64,000 bases of DNA from Hoyosella levis. Its GTDB lineage: Bacteria > Actinomycetota > Actinomycetes > Mycobacteriales > Mycobacteriaceae. Below the pieces are notes generated by a model. That model searched no databases. It was not told the origin of the DNA and saw only the letters and a program-made list of their open reading frames with translations. The stretch is from NCBI RefSeq assembly GCF_026008515.1, contig NZ_BQYM01000004.1, positions 186,001 through 250,000 of the forward strand. Reading direction: 5' to 3'. Both the position numbers and the translations under genes were made by a program. Shown here piece after piece: positions 20,256-30,946 of this stretch. The stretch's first letter is position 1. Every line of letters begins with the position of its first letter.

Positions 20256-21017
20256 ATGAGAGCTAGCTGGGGAATCCTTGCCGCTACAAGCCTGCTGGCA
20301 GCGCTCGCTGCTGGTTGCATTTCCGCCCAGCCCAGCGAAGCCCTGTCCGTGCGCGCGCCCGAGTCACTGCGGAGCGTCCTCGACCAGGTAGCCGCGCAGT
20401 TCGAGGAGGCGAACCCGGGCATCACCGTCACCATCCGGTACGAGGGCCCTCCGCGTTCCCGCGAGCAAGCCGTCCGCTCGCTGGATCACGCCAGCTCCGC
20501 CGATGCGGAATACGATGTGCTGATCACCGAGGACGCGTCGCTCATGTGGCAGGCGGTGGACCAGGGCCTCATCACTGGGGATCCCGTCATGTTCGCCCGC
20601 AACGCCTACGTCGTGGCTCTTCCCAGAGGTACCAGTTCCACCTTCGACGATGTGGTCTCCAGCGCGATGGCCGTCTCCACCTGCTCGGACGAGCTCCCCT
20701 GCGGCCACGCCGCCCACGAAGTCGCGCGCCGGGCTGGTCTCGCCATCGACGACGACCTCCAGGAGCAGACCACCACCGAGGTCCTCGATCGGGTCCGCGA
20801 CGGCACCGCCGAAGCGGGGCTCGTCCTTGCCACCGCGACGCACGGCACAACCGAGGACATCACGGTCCTCGACCTGCCTTTTCCGGCGACAACCACTAAT
20901 CTCGCCGCGCCGCTCGCTGAATCCCCGGACCTTGCTGCCGCGCAGCGGTTCGTCGAGCACCTCCGCACCGACGAGGCCCGCGACCTCCTCGACCACTCAG
21001 GGCTCGCCGTCGGCTAG
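20256..21017 (+). CDS. Orphan ModA-like substrate-binding lipoprotein
   Basis: A 253-residue periplasmic-binding-type protein. The lipoprotein signal LLAALAAGC places the lipid-modified Cys at residue 21. The mature part (VRAPESLRSVLDQVAAQFEEANPGITVTIRYEG...YDVLITEDASLMWQAV) resembles molybdate-binding ModA and other type II binding proteins. No ABC permease or ATPase lies next to it, so the ligand and partner are unknown. The ATG at 20256 is the only start that gives a signal peptide. Confidence 0.75.
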   Translation: MRASWGILAATSLLAALAAGCISAQPSEALSVRAPESLRSVLDQVAAQFEEANPGITVTIRYEGPPRSREQAVRSLDHASSADAEYDVLITEDASLMWQAVDQGLITGDPVMFARNAYVVALPRGTSSTFDDVVSSAMAVSTCSDELPCGHAAHEVARRAGLAIDDDLQEQTTTEVLDRVRDGTAEAGLVLATATHGTTEDITVLDLPFPATTTNLAAPLAESPDLAAAQRFVEHLRTDEARDLLDHSGLAVG

Positions 21018-21029
21018 CGCGCCCGTCCG

Positions 21030-23123
21030 CTAGGCGTCCGCTAGCCCGACCTGGTCGAGGACCCAGGCGAACTCGAAGGCCACTTCCTTCCACTTCTCGT
21101 AGCGGCCGCTCACGCCGCCGTGCCCGGCACTCATCTCGGTCTTGAGCAGCACATCGCTGGCACCGGCCTCGCGGAGCCGCGCCACCCACTTGGCGGGCTC
21201 GACGTAGAGCACGCGCGTGTCATTGATGCTGGTGATCGCGAGGATAGGCGGGTAGTCCTGCTCGGTGACGTTCTCGTATGGCGAGTAGGACTTCATGTAC
21301 TCGTAGACGGCCTTCTCCGCGAGCGGGTTGCCCCACTCATCCCATTCGATGACGGTCAGGGGCAGCGACGGATCGAGGATCGAGGTAAGGGGATCGACGA
21401 ACGGCACGTTGGCGAGGATGCCATCGAAAAGCTCGGGCGCCATGTTGGCCACCGCGCCCATGAGCAGCCCGCCGGCACTGCCACCATCGGCGATGATGCT
21501 GCTGGCCTGCCGGTTGTCGCGCAGGTGCCGGGCGCAAGCGACGAAATCGGTGAACGTGTTCTTCTTGGTGAGGGTCTTGCCGGTGTCATACCAATGCCGG
21601 CCCATCTCGCCACCACCGCGGACGTGGGCGACAACAAACGCCATGCCGCGGTCAAGGAGGGAAAGCCGCGACACCGAGAACGAGGGATCGGTGCAGGATT
21701 CGTAGGAACCGTAGCCGTAGAGCAGCGTCGGGGCAGGGCTATCAAGGTCGGCGCGCTGGATGATCGACAGAGGAATGCGGGTGCCATCCTCGGCAGTCGC
21801 CCACTCACGGCGCTGCACGTACTGGCCGCGATCGTATCCACCGAGCACGGGCTGCTCCTTGCGCAGCAGCAGCTCGCCGGTGGCGAGCTCGTAGTCGAAC
21901 ACCCGAACGGGCGTGATGAACGAGGTGAACCCGAGCCGCAGGTAGGGAGCCGACCATTCGGGATTGGTGCCAGCTCCAGCGGTGTAGAGCTCCTCGCCGA
22001 AGTCGATCTCCTGCAGTTCTCCGTAGCCGTCCGCGGCGAGCGGCCACAGCGCGAGCCGGGCAATGGCTCCGCGCCGGTAGCCGACCACGAGATGATCGCG
22101 GAAGGACTCGACGTCCTCGATCCGCACGTCCTCGCGGTGCGGGATGAGGATCCGCTGCGCGGTGGGGTCGGCAACGGGTGCATCGGCGAGCTCGAAGTTC
22201 TCGGCACCGTCGTTGTGGAGGATGAGGAAGCGGTCCTCCCCCGCGACGACCACATGATCGATGCCGTACTCGACGCCCTCGCGTCGCGGCAGCACCACGG
22301 TGAACTCGCCGGTGGGGTCGTCGGCCGCGAGCACGCGCGCTTCGCTAGTGATCTTGGAGCCCACCTCGATGACGAGGTACTGCCGACTGCGCGTGATGCC
22401 GATGCCGGTCCAGTAGCGCTCATCAGGCTCGTGGAATACCACGACATCGTCACTGCTCGGAGTGCCGAGCTGATGGCGCCAGACAGTGTCGGGCCGCCAT
22501 GAGTCATCGACGGTCAGGTAGAACAGGTACGTCCCGCTGGGCTCCCACAGCGCCCCGGGGAACGTATTGGGGATCTCATCACCGAGCAGCTCGCCGGTGC
22601 GCAGGTCCTTCACGCGCAGCGTGTAGCGCTCGTCCCCGGCGGTATCCACCCCGTACGCAAGCAGGTTGCCGTCCTCGGTGATGGCAAAGCTGCCGAGGCT
22701 GAAGAACTCATGCCCCTCGGCTTCCTTGTTCGCATCGAGCAAGACCTGCTCGCCCGGCATGTCCGCTCCCGCCTCGACCGCGGGCGGGGTCCAGTCAGTG
22801 TCGTCGGCGACGGGGCAGCGGCAGCTCAGGCCATACTGCTGGCCCTCGACCGTGCGGCTGTAGTACCACCAGGGGCCACGGCGCACCGGTACCGACATGT
22901 CGGTCTCCTGGGTGCGGTTCTTGATCTCGGTGAAGATCTTCTCCCGCAGCCCCGCGAGGTGCGCGGTGCGCCCCTCGGTGTACGCATTCTCAGCCTCGAG
23001 GTATCCGATCACCTCGGGATCGGACTTGTCGCGCAGCCACTCATAGTTGTCGACCACCACATCGCCGTGGTGCTCGCGGTGATGCGGTACCTGCTTGGCG
23101 CGGGGCGGGACGGGAACCGTCAT
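21030..23123 (-). CDS. ptrB: Oligopeptidase B (S9A prolyl-oligopeptidase family)
   Basis: A 697-residue serine peptidase expected to cleave short peptides after basic residues. A beta-propeller N-terminal part is followed by the catalytic domain. Ser549 lies in [13 protein letters not shown], Asp in ITSINDTRV and His in [19 protein letters not shown] 23123 overlaps the purC stop (ATGA). No signal peptide is seen, so it is cytosolic. In M. tuberculosis the same neighbour of purC is split into ptrBa and ptrBb (from memory); here it is intact. Confidence 0.93.
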   Translation of the reverse strand: MTVPVPPRAKQVPHHREHHGDVVVDNYEWLRDKSDPEVIGYLEAENAYTEGRTAHLAGLREKIFTEIKNRTQETDMSVPVRRGPWWYYSRTVEGQQYGLSCRCPVADDTDWTPPAVEAGADMPGEQVLLDANKEAEGHEFFSLGSFAITEDGNLLAYGVDTAGDERYTLRVKDLRTGELLGDEIPNTFPGALWEPSGTYLFYLTVDDSWRPDTVWRHQLGTPSSDDVVVFHEPDERYWTGIGITRSRQYLVIEVGSKITSEARVLAADDPTGEFTVVLPRREGVEYGIDHVVVAGEDRFLILHNDGAENFELADAPVADPTAQRILIPHREDVRIEDVESFRDHLVVGYRRGAIARLALWPLAADGYGELQEIDFGEELYTAGAGTNPEWSAPYLRLGFTSFITPVRVFDYELATGELLLRKEQPVLGGYDRGQYVQRREWATAEDGTRIPLSIIQRADLDSPAPTLLYGYGSYESCTDPSFSVSRLSLLDRGMAFVVAHVRGGGEMGRHWYDTGKTLTKKNTFTDFVACARHLRDNRQASSIIADGGSAGGLLMGAVANMAPELFDGILANVPFVDPLTSILDPSLPLTVIEWDEWGNPLAEKAVYEYMKSYSPYENVTEQDYPPILAITSINDTRVLYVEPAKWVARLREAGASDVLLKTEMSAGHGGVSGRYEKWKEVAFEFAWVLDQVGLADA

Positions 23124-24034
23124 GCCTTCGTCCACGCCGACTCGCCCAGCCAATCGTCGAAGGACATGCCCGAGATGCGCTCGTATGCCTCGATGTATCG
23201 CTTGCGGGTCGCGTCGACCACATCATCGGGCAGTGGCGGGGGCGGGTTGTCGGAGTCACGGTCCCAGCCCGAATCCGGGCCGGTCAACCAGTTGCGCACG
23301 AACTGCTTGTCGAAGCTCGGCTGCACCTTGCCCGGCTCGTAGTCCTCCACCGTCCAGAAGCGCGACGAATCCGGCGTGAGCACCTCATCGGCGAGGATGA
23401 GGTTGTTGCCCGAGTCCACCCCGAACTCGAACTTCGTGTCCGCCAGGATCAAGCCGCGGGCCTCTGTCAGCGTCGAGGCACGAAGGTAGATGTCGAGCGT
23501 CTCCGTGCGCAGCGTGTACGCCATGTCCGAGCCGAGCTTCTCCACGACGGCATCGAAGGTGATGTTCTCGTCGTGCTCGCCGATCGCGGCCTTCGTCGCG
23601 GGGGTAAAGACGGCCTCCTCCAGCTTGGATGCCTCGCCCAGCCCCTCGGGCAACGTCACTCCGCACACGGACCCGGTGGCCTGGTAGTCCCTCAGCGCCG
23701 AGCCGGAGAGGTATCCGCGGGCCACGCACTCGAACGGGATCATCTTCAGCTTCTTGACGATCAACGCCCGGCCCAGCACCTCCTCCGGGATGCGCGCATC
23801 GTCGGCGGCGGCCGCAAGATGGTTCGGCACGCCCAGCTCGTTGAAGAAGAACACGCTCATCGCCGTGAGCACGCGCCCCTTGTCCGGGATCGGGGTCTCG
23901 AGCACGTGGTCATAGGCGGAGATCCGGTCGGACACCACCATGAGCAGGCTCTCGCCGTCGATGTCGTACAGGTCGCGCACCTTGCCGGACGCGATGTGGG
24001 TGTAATCAGCCAATGTAGGACGCACGGCGTACAC
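23120..24034 (-). CDS. purC: Phosphoribosylaminoimidazole-succinocarboxamide synthase PurC (SAICAR synthetase)
   Basis: Joins CAIR and aspartate to make SAICAR in purine synthesis. The 304-residue product shows [44 protein letters not shown] and DTKFEFGVD, and ends in the longer C-terminal region typical of actinobacteria. GTG 24034 is preferred because AGGAA lies 8 nt before it; a GTG at 24025 is the alternative. It is translationally coupled to ptrB by an ATGA overlap. Confidence 0.96.
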   Translation of the reverse strand: MYAVRPTLADYTHIASGKVRDLYDIDGESLLMVVSDRISAYDHVLETPIPDKGRVLTAMSVFFFNELGVPNHLAAAADDARIPEEVLGRALIVKKLKMIPFECVARGYLSGSALRDYQATGSVCGVTLPEGLGEASKLEEAVFTPATKAAIGEHDENITFDAVVEKLGSDMAYTLRTETLDIYLRASTLTEARGLILADTKFEFGVDSGNNLILADEVLTPDSSRFWTVEDYEPGKVQPSFDKQFVRNWLTGPDSGWDRDSDNPPPPLPDDVVDATRKRYIEAYERISGMSFDDWLGESAWTKA

Positions 24035-24137
24035 CCTAGTGCTTCCTGCCGACAAACTGGGAGCCAATCTCCGCGAACCGCTCATTTGCTGGGCAAACTC
24101 ACCCCCTGCCGCCCTGCTGATCGGCCGCGAGGGGAGG

Positions 24138-24554
24138 CTATTCGGGCAGTGCGCTGCGGATCTGGCCGGCCTGGGCGTCGAGGCTCATGCGATGCGGCCA
24201 CTGGAAGCTGCCACGCAGGCCGAACCCGTCGCCGGGGGTCCGGGGCAGCACATGCAGGTGCACGTGGAACACTTCCTGGCCCGCGGCGACACCATCAGCG
24301 AGGAACAAGTTGATGCCCGCGGGCTTGAGGGGACTGCGGCGCAGCGCGGCCGCGAGGCGCTGGGCCGTCGCGAGCAGTGGCCCCGCAAGACCCGGATCCA
24401 GCTCGGCAAGATCGGTGGCGTGCTGCTTCGGGATCACCAGCAGGTGCCCGGGAGTCATGGGACGGATGTCCATGAACGCGAGGACGTGCTCGTCCTCGTG
24501 CACCACGCTGGCCTCGGCCCGTCCGGCAATGATGTCGCAGAAGATGCACGCCAC
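24138..24554 (-). CDS. HIT-family nucleotide hydrolase or transferase
   Basis: A 138-residue histidine-triad protein ([52 protein letters not shown]...). The triad is HVHLHVLPR and CIFC may bind zinc. The GTG start at 24554 has GGAG 5 nt upstream and lies 8 nt after the purB stop, so it is probably co-transcribed with purB. The physiological substrate is unknown; HIT proteins hydrolyse AMP-linked compounds. Confidence 0.9.
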   Translation of the reverse strand: MACIFCDIIAGRAEASVVHEDEHVLAFMDIRPMTPGHLLVIPKQHATDLAELDPGLAGPLLATAQRLAAALRRSPLKPAGINLFLADGVAAGQEVFHVHLHVLPRTPGDGFGLRGSFQWPHRMSLDAQAGQIRSALPE

Positions 24555-24562
24555 GAGGACTC

Positions 24563-26002
24563 CTAGAGGATGGGCGCGGGCTGGTAGGCAGCGGCGTCCG
24601 GGTATTGCTCCACCAGTGCGGATACCTGCGCCACCACCCCGGCGACCTGGTCCTCGGCCGCACCGATGAATGCCTTCTTGTCGGCGAGCGCCTCCTCGAG
24701 CCCCGCGTGGTCGAGCGGGATGCGCGAATCCGCGGCAAGCCGATCCAGCAAGTCCTGCCCGGCACCCTGCTCGCGCATCGCGAGAGCGACGGCCACCGCA
24801 TGCTCCTTGATGGCCTCGTGGGCGGTCTCGCGGCCCACGCCCGCGCGCACCGCGGCCATCAGCACCTTCGTCGTCGCGAGGAAGGGCAGGTAGCGGTCGA
24901 GCTCGCGCTCCACCACCGCCGGGTAGGCGCCGAACTCGTCGAGCACGGTGAGGAAGGTCTCGAACATGCCGTCGATGGCGAAGAACGCATCGGGCAGGGC
25001 CACGCGCCGCACCACGGAGCAGAAGACATCGCCCTCGTTCCACTGGGCACCGGCGAGCTCCGCGGCCATGGAGCCATAGCCGCGCAGGATGACCTGCAGG
25101 CCGTTCACGCGCTCGCACGAACGGGTGTTCATCTTGTGCGGCATCGCCGAGGAGCCGACCTGGCCCGGCTGGAATCCCTCGGTCACGAGCTCATGCCCGG
25201 CCATCAGGCGGATCGTATGCGCGAAGGAGGAGGGTCCGGCACCGAGCTGCACGAGCGCGGAGAGCACCTCGTGGTCCAGGGAGCGGGGATACACCTGGCC
25301 AACGCTGGTGAGGACCTCGCCGAAGCCGAGATGGCCAGCGATGGATGCCTCGAGCGCCGCGAGCTTGCTGGCATCGCCGCCGAGGAGGTCGAGCATGTCC
25401 TGCGCGGTGCCCATCGGGCCCTTGATGCCACGTAGCGGGTAACGGTCGATGAGCTCGCGGACGCGGGCAAGCGCCACGAGCACTTCCTCGGCGGCGGAGG
25501 CGAACCGCTTGCCGAGGGTGGTGGCCTGCGCGGCGACATTGTGGCTGCGACCCGCCATGACCAGACCGGAGTACTGGGTGGCTCGCTCGGCGAGGCGCGC
25601 GGCGACCGCGACACCGCGATCGTGGACGAGCTGGAGGGCACGCCGCACCTGGAGCTGCTCGACGTTCTCGGTGAGATCACGGCTCGTCATGCCCTTGTGG
25701 ATGTGCTCGTGCCCGGCGAGCGCGCTGAACTCCTCGATGCGGGCCTTCACATCATGGCGGGTGACCCGCTCCCGCTGCGCGATGGAGGCCAGATCGACCT
25801 GATCAACGACGGCCTCGTAGGCCTCGATGACGCCTGCGGGCACGTCGATGCCAAGCTGCTGCTGGGCGCGCAGCACCGCGATCCACAGCTGCCGCTCGAG
25901 CACGATCTTGTTCTCCGGCGACCACACGTGGGTCATTCCCGCGCTCGCGTAGCGGGTAGCCAGGACATTGGGCACGGGGCGCTTGGGATCCTCGGTGGTC
26001 AC
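24563..26002 (-). CDS. purB: Adenylosuccinate lyase PurB
   Basis: Cleaves SAICAR and adenylosuccinate, releasing fumarate. The 479-residue product has the catalytic-loop signature GSSAMPHKMNTRSCERV, with TSRDLTENVEQLQ, GRSHNVAAQATTLGKR and KGPMGTAQDML. The GTG at 26002 matches the family N-terminus (VTTEDPKRPVPNVLATRYAS), although the ribosome-binding site is weak. The HIT gene follows at 8 nt. Confidence 0.95.
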   Translation of the reverse strand: MTTEDPKRPVPNVLATRYASAGMTHVWSPENKIVLERQLWIAVLRAQQQLGIDVPAGVIEAYEAVVDQVDLASIAQRERVTRHDVKARIEEFSALAGHEHIHKGMTSRDLTENVEQLQVRRALQLVHDRGVAVAARLAERATQYSGLVMAGRSHNVAAQATTLGKRFASAAEEVLVALARVRELIDRYPLRGIKGPMGTAQDMLDLLGGDASKLAALEASIAGHLGFGEVLTSVGQVYPRSLDHEVLSALVQLGAGPSSFAHTIRLMAGHELVTEGFQPGQVGSSAMPHKMNTRSCERVNGLQVILRGYGSMAAELAGAQWNEGDVFCSVVRRVALPDAFFAIDGMFETFLTVLDEFGAYPAVVERELDRYLPFLATTKVLMAAVRAGVGRETAHEAIKEHAVAVALAMREQGAGQDLLDRLAADSRIPLDHAGLEEALADKKAFIGAAEDQVAGVVAQVSALVEQYPDAAAYQPAPIL

Positions 26003-26073
26003 AGCCCACGAGTGTAGTGGCAGGCGCCGAATGCGCGAATTCCTGCTGGCCTGGGATCGCGGGGTGGTCCGCC

Positions 26074-26120
26074 GATCGTGAAGATCAGGCCACGCCGGAC
26101 GTGGCTCGAACTTCACGATC
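26074..26120. repeat. Nested palindrome between tetR and purB
   Basis: GATCGTGAAG (26074-26083) pairs with CTTCACGATC (26111-26120), with an inner GCCACG (26089-26094) / CGTGGC (26100-26105) stem. The right arm contains the stop codon of the tetR gene. It could terminate tetR transcription or serve as an operator upstream of purB. Confidence 0.8.
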
Positions 26121-26778
26121 GCGACGGGGCCAGCGGCGCCAGAGCGTCGAGGACCGGCTCGAGAGACCGCGCGACCACCAGCTCGGCATCAAGAGCACCA
26201 CTGATCAGCGCCTCGAGCACGATCCCATCGAGCAGGGCGCGCAGCGTGCGCAGCGAATCCACGGTAGCTACCCGCCCCGCGCGGTCCAGCACGTCCGCGA
26301 GGATCGCTGCCTCGGCATCCTGGTATCGCTGGGCATGAGGGCGCAGCGCCGGTCGCCGCACCACTGCCACCATCCGCTCGACGCGGGCGGGGATGCGCCG
26401 TGATCCCGCGGGACCGCCAGCAACGATCATGGCGAGATGCCCGGCGAGCTCGCGGGCCTGGCGTGGCACGGGCGCATCGCTAGCTGCGCTGCGTCCGAGC
26501 TGATCGAGCTCCCGCTGCCCGCTATGGTCGAGCGCAGCGAGCAGCACCTCATCGCGCGTGGCGAAGTAGTAGGTGGTCGAGGCGAGCGGGAGGCCTGCCC
26601 GCCGCGCCACTGCCCGGTGCGTCACCGCGTCAAGCCCTAGCTCCTCGAGCTGGTTGGCCGCAGCCTCGATCAATGCCTGCTTGCGCCGCTCGCCCTTGGG
26701 CGTCGAAGCCGGGTTCGTCGAGCCTGGGTTCGTCGAGCCTGGGTTCGTCGGGGCAGGGTTCGACGGGGCGGGGGTCAC
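26113..26778 (-). CDS. TetR-family transcriptional regulator with an NP-rich N-terminal extension
   Basis: A 221-residue repressor-type protein. The N-terminal HTH is ERRKQALIEAAANQLEELGLDAVTHRAVARRAGLPLASTTYYFATRDEVLLAALDH. A ligand-binding C-terminal part follows. About the first 27 residues are low-complexity (NPAPTNPGSTNPGSTNPASTPKG), encoded by a 15-bp direct repeat near 26703-26765. Start GTG 26778 is the outermost; a start after the repeat would drop only disordered sequence. Targets are unknown. Confidence 0.88.
   Translation of the reverse strand: MTPAPSNPAPTNPGSTNPGSTNPASTPKGERRKQALIEAAANQLEELGLDAVTHRAVARRAGLPLASTTYYFATRDEVLLAALDHSGQRELDQLGRSAASDAPVPRQARELAGHLAMIVAGGPAGSRRIPARVERMVAVVRRPALRPHAQRYQDAEAAILADVLDRAGRVATVDSLRTLRALLDGIVLEALISGALDAELVVARSLEPVLDALAPLAPSRS
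26703..26765. repeat. 15-bp direct repeats inside the tetR 5' end
   Basis: The unit TCGTCGAGCCTGGGT and close variants recur about four times, encoding NPGST-type units at the protein N-terminus. Such a tract can change length without breaking the frame. Confidence 0.7.
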
Positions 26779-26857
26779 CGACGAATCGTCACAGCTGGCG
26801 CACGACGCTGTCAGCCGAACACGTATCAGTTGGCTAACTGCCTCGCCGCAACCCGGA

Positions 26858-28030
26858 TCAACGCTCGAGGTGGGGCAGCGCGCGCTGGAGACGTTCGAGG
26901 GCCTCGTGCATGTCGGCGGTGGAGCCCGCGAAGCACAGGCGGATGTGGGTGTGGCCGTGGGCGGTATCGAAATCGATGCCGGGCGCCACGGCTACACCGG
27001 TGGCGGCCAGCAGCCGCGAGCTCCAGGTGATCGTGTCGCCGGTGAGGTGGCTGATGTCGGCGTAGAGGTAGAACGCGCCGTCCGCGGGGGCGAGACGCGT
27101 GATGCCCAGGTCGTGCAGCCCCTCGAGGAGGATGTCGCGATTGATGCGGTAGCGCTGCACGTGGCCGTCGAGCTCGGCGAGCGATTCGTCGGTGAACGCG
27201 GCGATGGCGGCATGCTGGGAGATCGCGGGCGGACAGACCGTGAGGTTGCTCGCGAGCCGGTTGGTGGCGTCGCGGTACTGCGGGGGCAGCAGCATCCAGC
27301 CGAGGCGCCAGCCGGTCATCGAGTAGTACTTGGAGACCGATCCGATGACGGCGGCCTCGCGGGAGAGGTTCCACGCGCAGGTCTCGGAGTGATTGCCGTA
27401 GCTGATGCCGTGGTAGATCTCGTCCGAGACGAGCAGGGTGCCGTTGCGCTCGCACCACGCGGCGATCGCGGCGAGCTCGGCGCGATCAATGATGGTTCCC
27501 GTGGGGTTCGCGGGGCTAGCGATGATGAGTCCCGCCGGGGGCTCGGGAAGCGCCTCGAGCTGGGCGACCGTGGGCTGGAAGCGGGTGCTGGGCCCGCAGT
27601 CGAGCTCGTGGACGTGGCAGCCGAGGGCCTGGAGCACATTGCGGTAGGCGGGGTACCCGGGCCGCGCCATGACGATGGTGTCACCGACGTCGAAGGCCGC
27701 GAGGAAAAGGATCGTGAACGCACCAGAGGATCCTGTGGTGATGACGACATCGTCCGGATCGACGGTGACGCCGTAGCGACGCTGGTAGTGCCCGGCGATG
27801 GTTTCCTTCAGCGGCCGGATGCCGGTGGACTCGGTGTAGCCGAGGACGTGCTGGTCGAGCGCTGTACGAGCAGCATCGAGGACAGGCCGGGGCGCGGGCG
27901 TCGAGGGCTGGCCCGCGGCGAGCGCGATGACGTCACCGTGGGTGTGCTGCCGCTCGGCCGCGGCCTTCCACACGTCCATGACGTAGAACGGCGCGATGCC
28001 CGACCGCTGGGAGATGCGCGCCCTGGTCAT
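26858..28030 (-). CDS. PLP-dependent class I/II aminotransferase
   Basis: A 390-residue fold-type I aminotransferase. The PLP lysine lies in GSVSKYYSMTGWRLGWMLLP. ANPTGTIID, VSDEIYHGISYG and the C-terminal HIRLCFAGS with its substrate-binding Arg are visible. It most resembles aspartate/aromatic-type aminotransferases; the amino donor and acceptor cannot be assigned. It lies 28 bp upstream of purD on the same strand and is probably separate from purine metabolism. Confidence 0.9.
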   Translation of the reverse strand: MTRARISQRSGIAPFYVMDVWKAAAERQHTHGDVIALAAGQPSTPAPRPVLDAARTALDQHVLGYTESTGIRPLKETIAGHYQRRYGVTVDPDDVVITTGSSGAFTILFLAAFDVGDTIVMARPGYPAYRNVLQALGCHVHELDCGPSTRFQPTVAQLEALPEPPAGLIIASPANPTGTIIDRAELAAIAAWCERNGTLLVSDEIYHGISYGNHSETCAWNLSREAAVIGSVSKYYSMTGWRLGWMLLPPQYRDATNRLASNLTVCPPAISQHAAIAAFTDESLAELDGHVQRYRINRDILLEGLHDLGITRLAPADGAFYLYADISHLTGDTITWSSRLLAATGVAVAPGIDFDTAHGHTHIRLCFAGSTADMHEALERLQRALPHLER

Positions 28031-28058
28031 GGTTGCTGCCGATCAATGGCCGACGGTC

Positions 28059-29312
<1,254 letters not shown>

Positions 29313-29444
29313 GGTGAACCAGCCTACGTGCTCGCACCGGGATCGCCGGCACCGGGACTTGGCCGACCTGCCCTCGGCCACCAAACGCGGGGAATTCCGG
29401 CGCGGATGGTGGCGCGGGGCTCGCTGATCCTCCATGCTCGTGGC

Positions 29445-29882
29445 ATGGCATCCGTCTTCAGCAAGATCATCGCCGGGGAGCTGCCCGGTAGGTTCATCTG
29501 GGAGGACAACGACGTGGTGGCGTTCCTCTCCATCGCGCCCGTCGCCCCTGGCCACACCCTGGTGGTGCCCCGCGCGGAGATCGACCAGTGGCAGGACGTC
29601 GACCCCAGCCTGTTCGCGCGCTGCAGCGGGATCGCGCAGCACATCGGCCAGGGCGTGCGCAAGGCATGGGACGCTCCCCGTGCCGGATTGCTCATCGCCG
29701 GCATCGAGGTGCCACACCTGCACCTGCATGTCTTCCCCGCCTGGAGCATCGAGGGCTTCGACATCTCTGGCGCGCGGGCGGCCGACGACGCCGAGCTCGA
29801 CGCGGCCGCGGTTCGCCTGCGGGCAGCGTTGCGCGAGCTCGGACACGGCGACCACGTGCCCGCGGAACCCTCCTCGGCATAG
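29445..29882 (+). CDS. Second HIT-family protein
   Basis: A 145-residue histidine-triad protein ([43 protein letters not shown]...). The triad is HLHLHVFP. Unlike the HIT protein next to purB it lacks the N-terminal CxxC. ATG 29445 is the natural family start, though its ribosome-binding site is weak. The substrate is unknown. Confidence 0.88.
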   Translation: MASVFSKIIAGELPGRFIWEDNDVVAFLSIAPVAPGHTLVVPRAEIDQWQDVDPSLFARCSGIAQHIGQGVRKAWDAPRAGLLIAGIEVPHLHLHVFPAWSIEGFDISGARAADDAELDAAAVRLRAALRELGHGDHVPAEPSSA

Positions 29883-29931
29883 TCCCACCGGGGCGCGCGG
29901 TCGAGCGGCTCAGTCGGGCGGCTTGCCCCGT

Positions 29932-29986
29932 GAGTGTGCGAAGAACGACAGCTCCCGTGCTCGAACCTGTCGTTTTTCGCACACTC
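29932..29986. repeat. Long imperfect palindrome (20-bp arms)
   Basis: GAGTGTGCGAAGAACGACAG (29932-29951) pairs with 29967-29986 at 19 of 20 positions, with a 15-nt loop. Short CCGCCGGGGC-type direct repeats flank it to the right (29987-30040). It lies downstream of the HIT gene and may form a terminator, or belong to a dispersed repeat family. Confidence 0.85.
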
Positions 29987-30117
29987 GCCGCCGGAGCGAG
30001 CCGCCGGGGCGGCTGCTACTCGCCGCCGGGGCAAGCCGCCACCGCGGCCACCATGATGTTGGACACAGCGAGAGCGACGTAACAGCGCCGCGAGCGGGCG
30101 AAACCTACGATTCGACA

Positions 30118-30852
30118 ATGAGCTTGTTCACGCTTGTCACCGCTCCCGCCCGCACCGGCGCCACCGTTGCGGGGGCGGTCATCGGGATCGCCACCGATAC
30201 TGCGGCCACCGTCGTCGACGAGACCAGCACCATGCTGCGCCTCATCGACCCGCGCGGCCCGCTCGCGCTGCTGCAGAAGGTCTCGGACAGCGCAGGTGAT
30301 GAGCGCGCCCTCGGCCGTGTCCTCGATGCCAACGGACCCGTCGAGCGGCTGATGGCCAAGGATGGCGTGCTTGACCAGCTCGCCGAGCCAGGCGGCTTGA
30401 TCGACCGGCTGCTGGAGAAGGACGGGCCCGTCGAGCGACTCCTCGCGAAGGACGGACTCGTGGAGAAGCTCATCGACAAGGATGGCCTGATCGACCGGCT
30501 GCTAGAGAAGGACGGCGCGCTCGATCGTTTGCTCCAGCCCGATGGCCCGCTCGAGAACCTCCTGAAGAAGGACGGGCTGCTCGACAACCTGTTGTCGGAG
30601 AACAGCTCGATGGAGCGCATGCTCAAGCAAGGTGGCACGCTGGATCAGCTCATCTCCCTGTCGGACAGCCTCGACCGGCTAGGGCCGAGCCTCGACCTCC
30701 TCGCCAATAGCGTGGGCGCGCTGCAGGACGCCGCTGGTGTGGTGAACGGAGCGGTGGGCCCAGTGGGCGAGCTCGTCTCGATGCTCCCCGGGCGCCGGCG
30801 AAAGCCCCGCGCGGTGGACCTGGCCGCGAGCCTTGCCGAGAACCCGGCGTAG
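30118..30852 (+). CDS. Decapeptide-repeat protein of unknown function
   Basis: A 244-residue protein. Residues 1-72 start MSLFTLVTAPARTGATVAGAVIGIATDTAATVV, a weakly hydrophobic stretch. Residues 73-190 consist of about 12 units of exactly ten residues with consensus G-(L/P)-(I/V/L)-(E/D)-(R/K)-L-(L/I)-x-K-D, for example GLIDRLLEKD and GPVERLLAKD. The C-terminus has a hydrophobic patch (ALQDAAGVVNGAVGPVGELVSMLPG) followed by RRRKPR. Each unit is amphipathic. No cysteine and no enzyme motif is present. I do not recognise the family. It has no operon partner. Confidence 0.8.
   Translation: MSLFTLVTAPARTGATVAGAVIGIATDTAATVVDETSTMLRLIDPRGPLALLQKVSDSAGDERALGRVLDANGPVERLMAKDGVLDQLAEPGGLIDRLLEKDGPVERLLAKDGLVEKLIDKDGLIDRLLEKDGALDRLLQPDGPLENLLKKDGLLDNLLSENSSMERMLKQGGTLDQLISLSDSLDRLGPSLDLLANSVGALQDAAGVVNGAVGPVGELVSMLPGRRRKPRAVDLAASLAENPA
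30334..30681 (+). repeat. 30-bp coding repeats (10-residue units)
   Basis: The DNA encoding residues 73-188 of the decapeptide-repeat protein has a 30-nt period. Units are well conserved at protein level but diverged in codons, suggesting an old duplication kept by selection. Confidence 0.75.
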
Positions 30853-30913
30853 CTGCTCCCGTGATCCACGCGCATGAATCCGACGTAGCGTGCGGGACAA
30901 CGGCATAGGATCA

Positions 30914-30946
30914 CCTCCAGGCTTTCATTTTCATCGCTCCTGGAGG
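30914..30946 (+). promoter_or_regulatory. Hairpin covering the ribosome-binding site of the secreted protein gene
   Basis: CCTCCAGG (30914-30921) pairs perfectly with CCTGGAGG (30939-30946) around a pyrimidine-rich 17-nt loop. The right arm contains the GGAGG ribosome-binding sequence 4 nt before ATG 30951. A TAGGAT hexamer at 30906-30911 could be a -10 box. If so, transcription would begin inside the left arm, so a DNA operator role is also possible. Confidence 0.45.
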
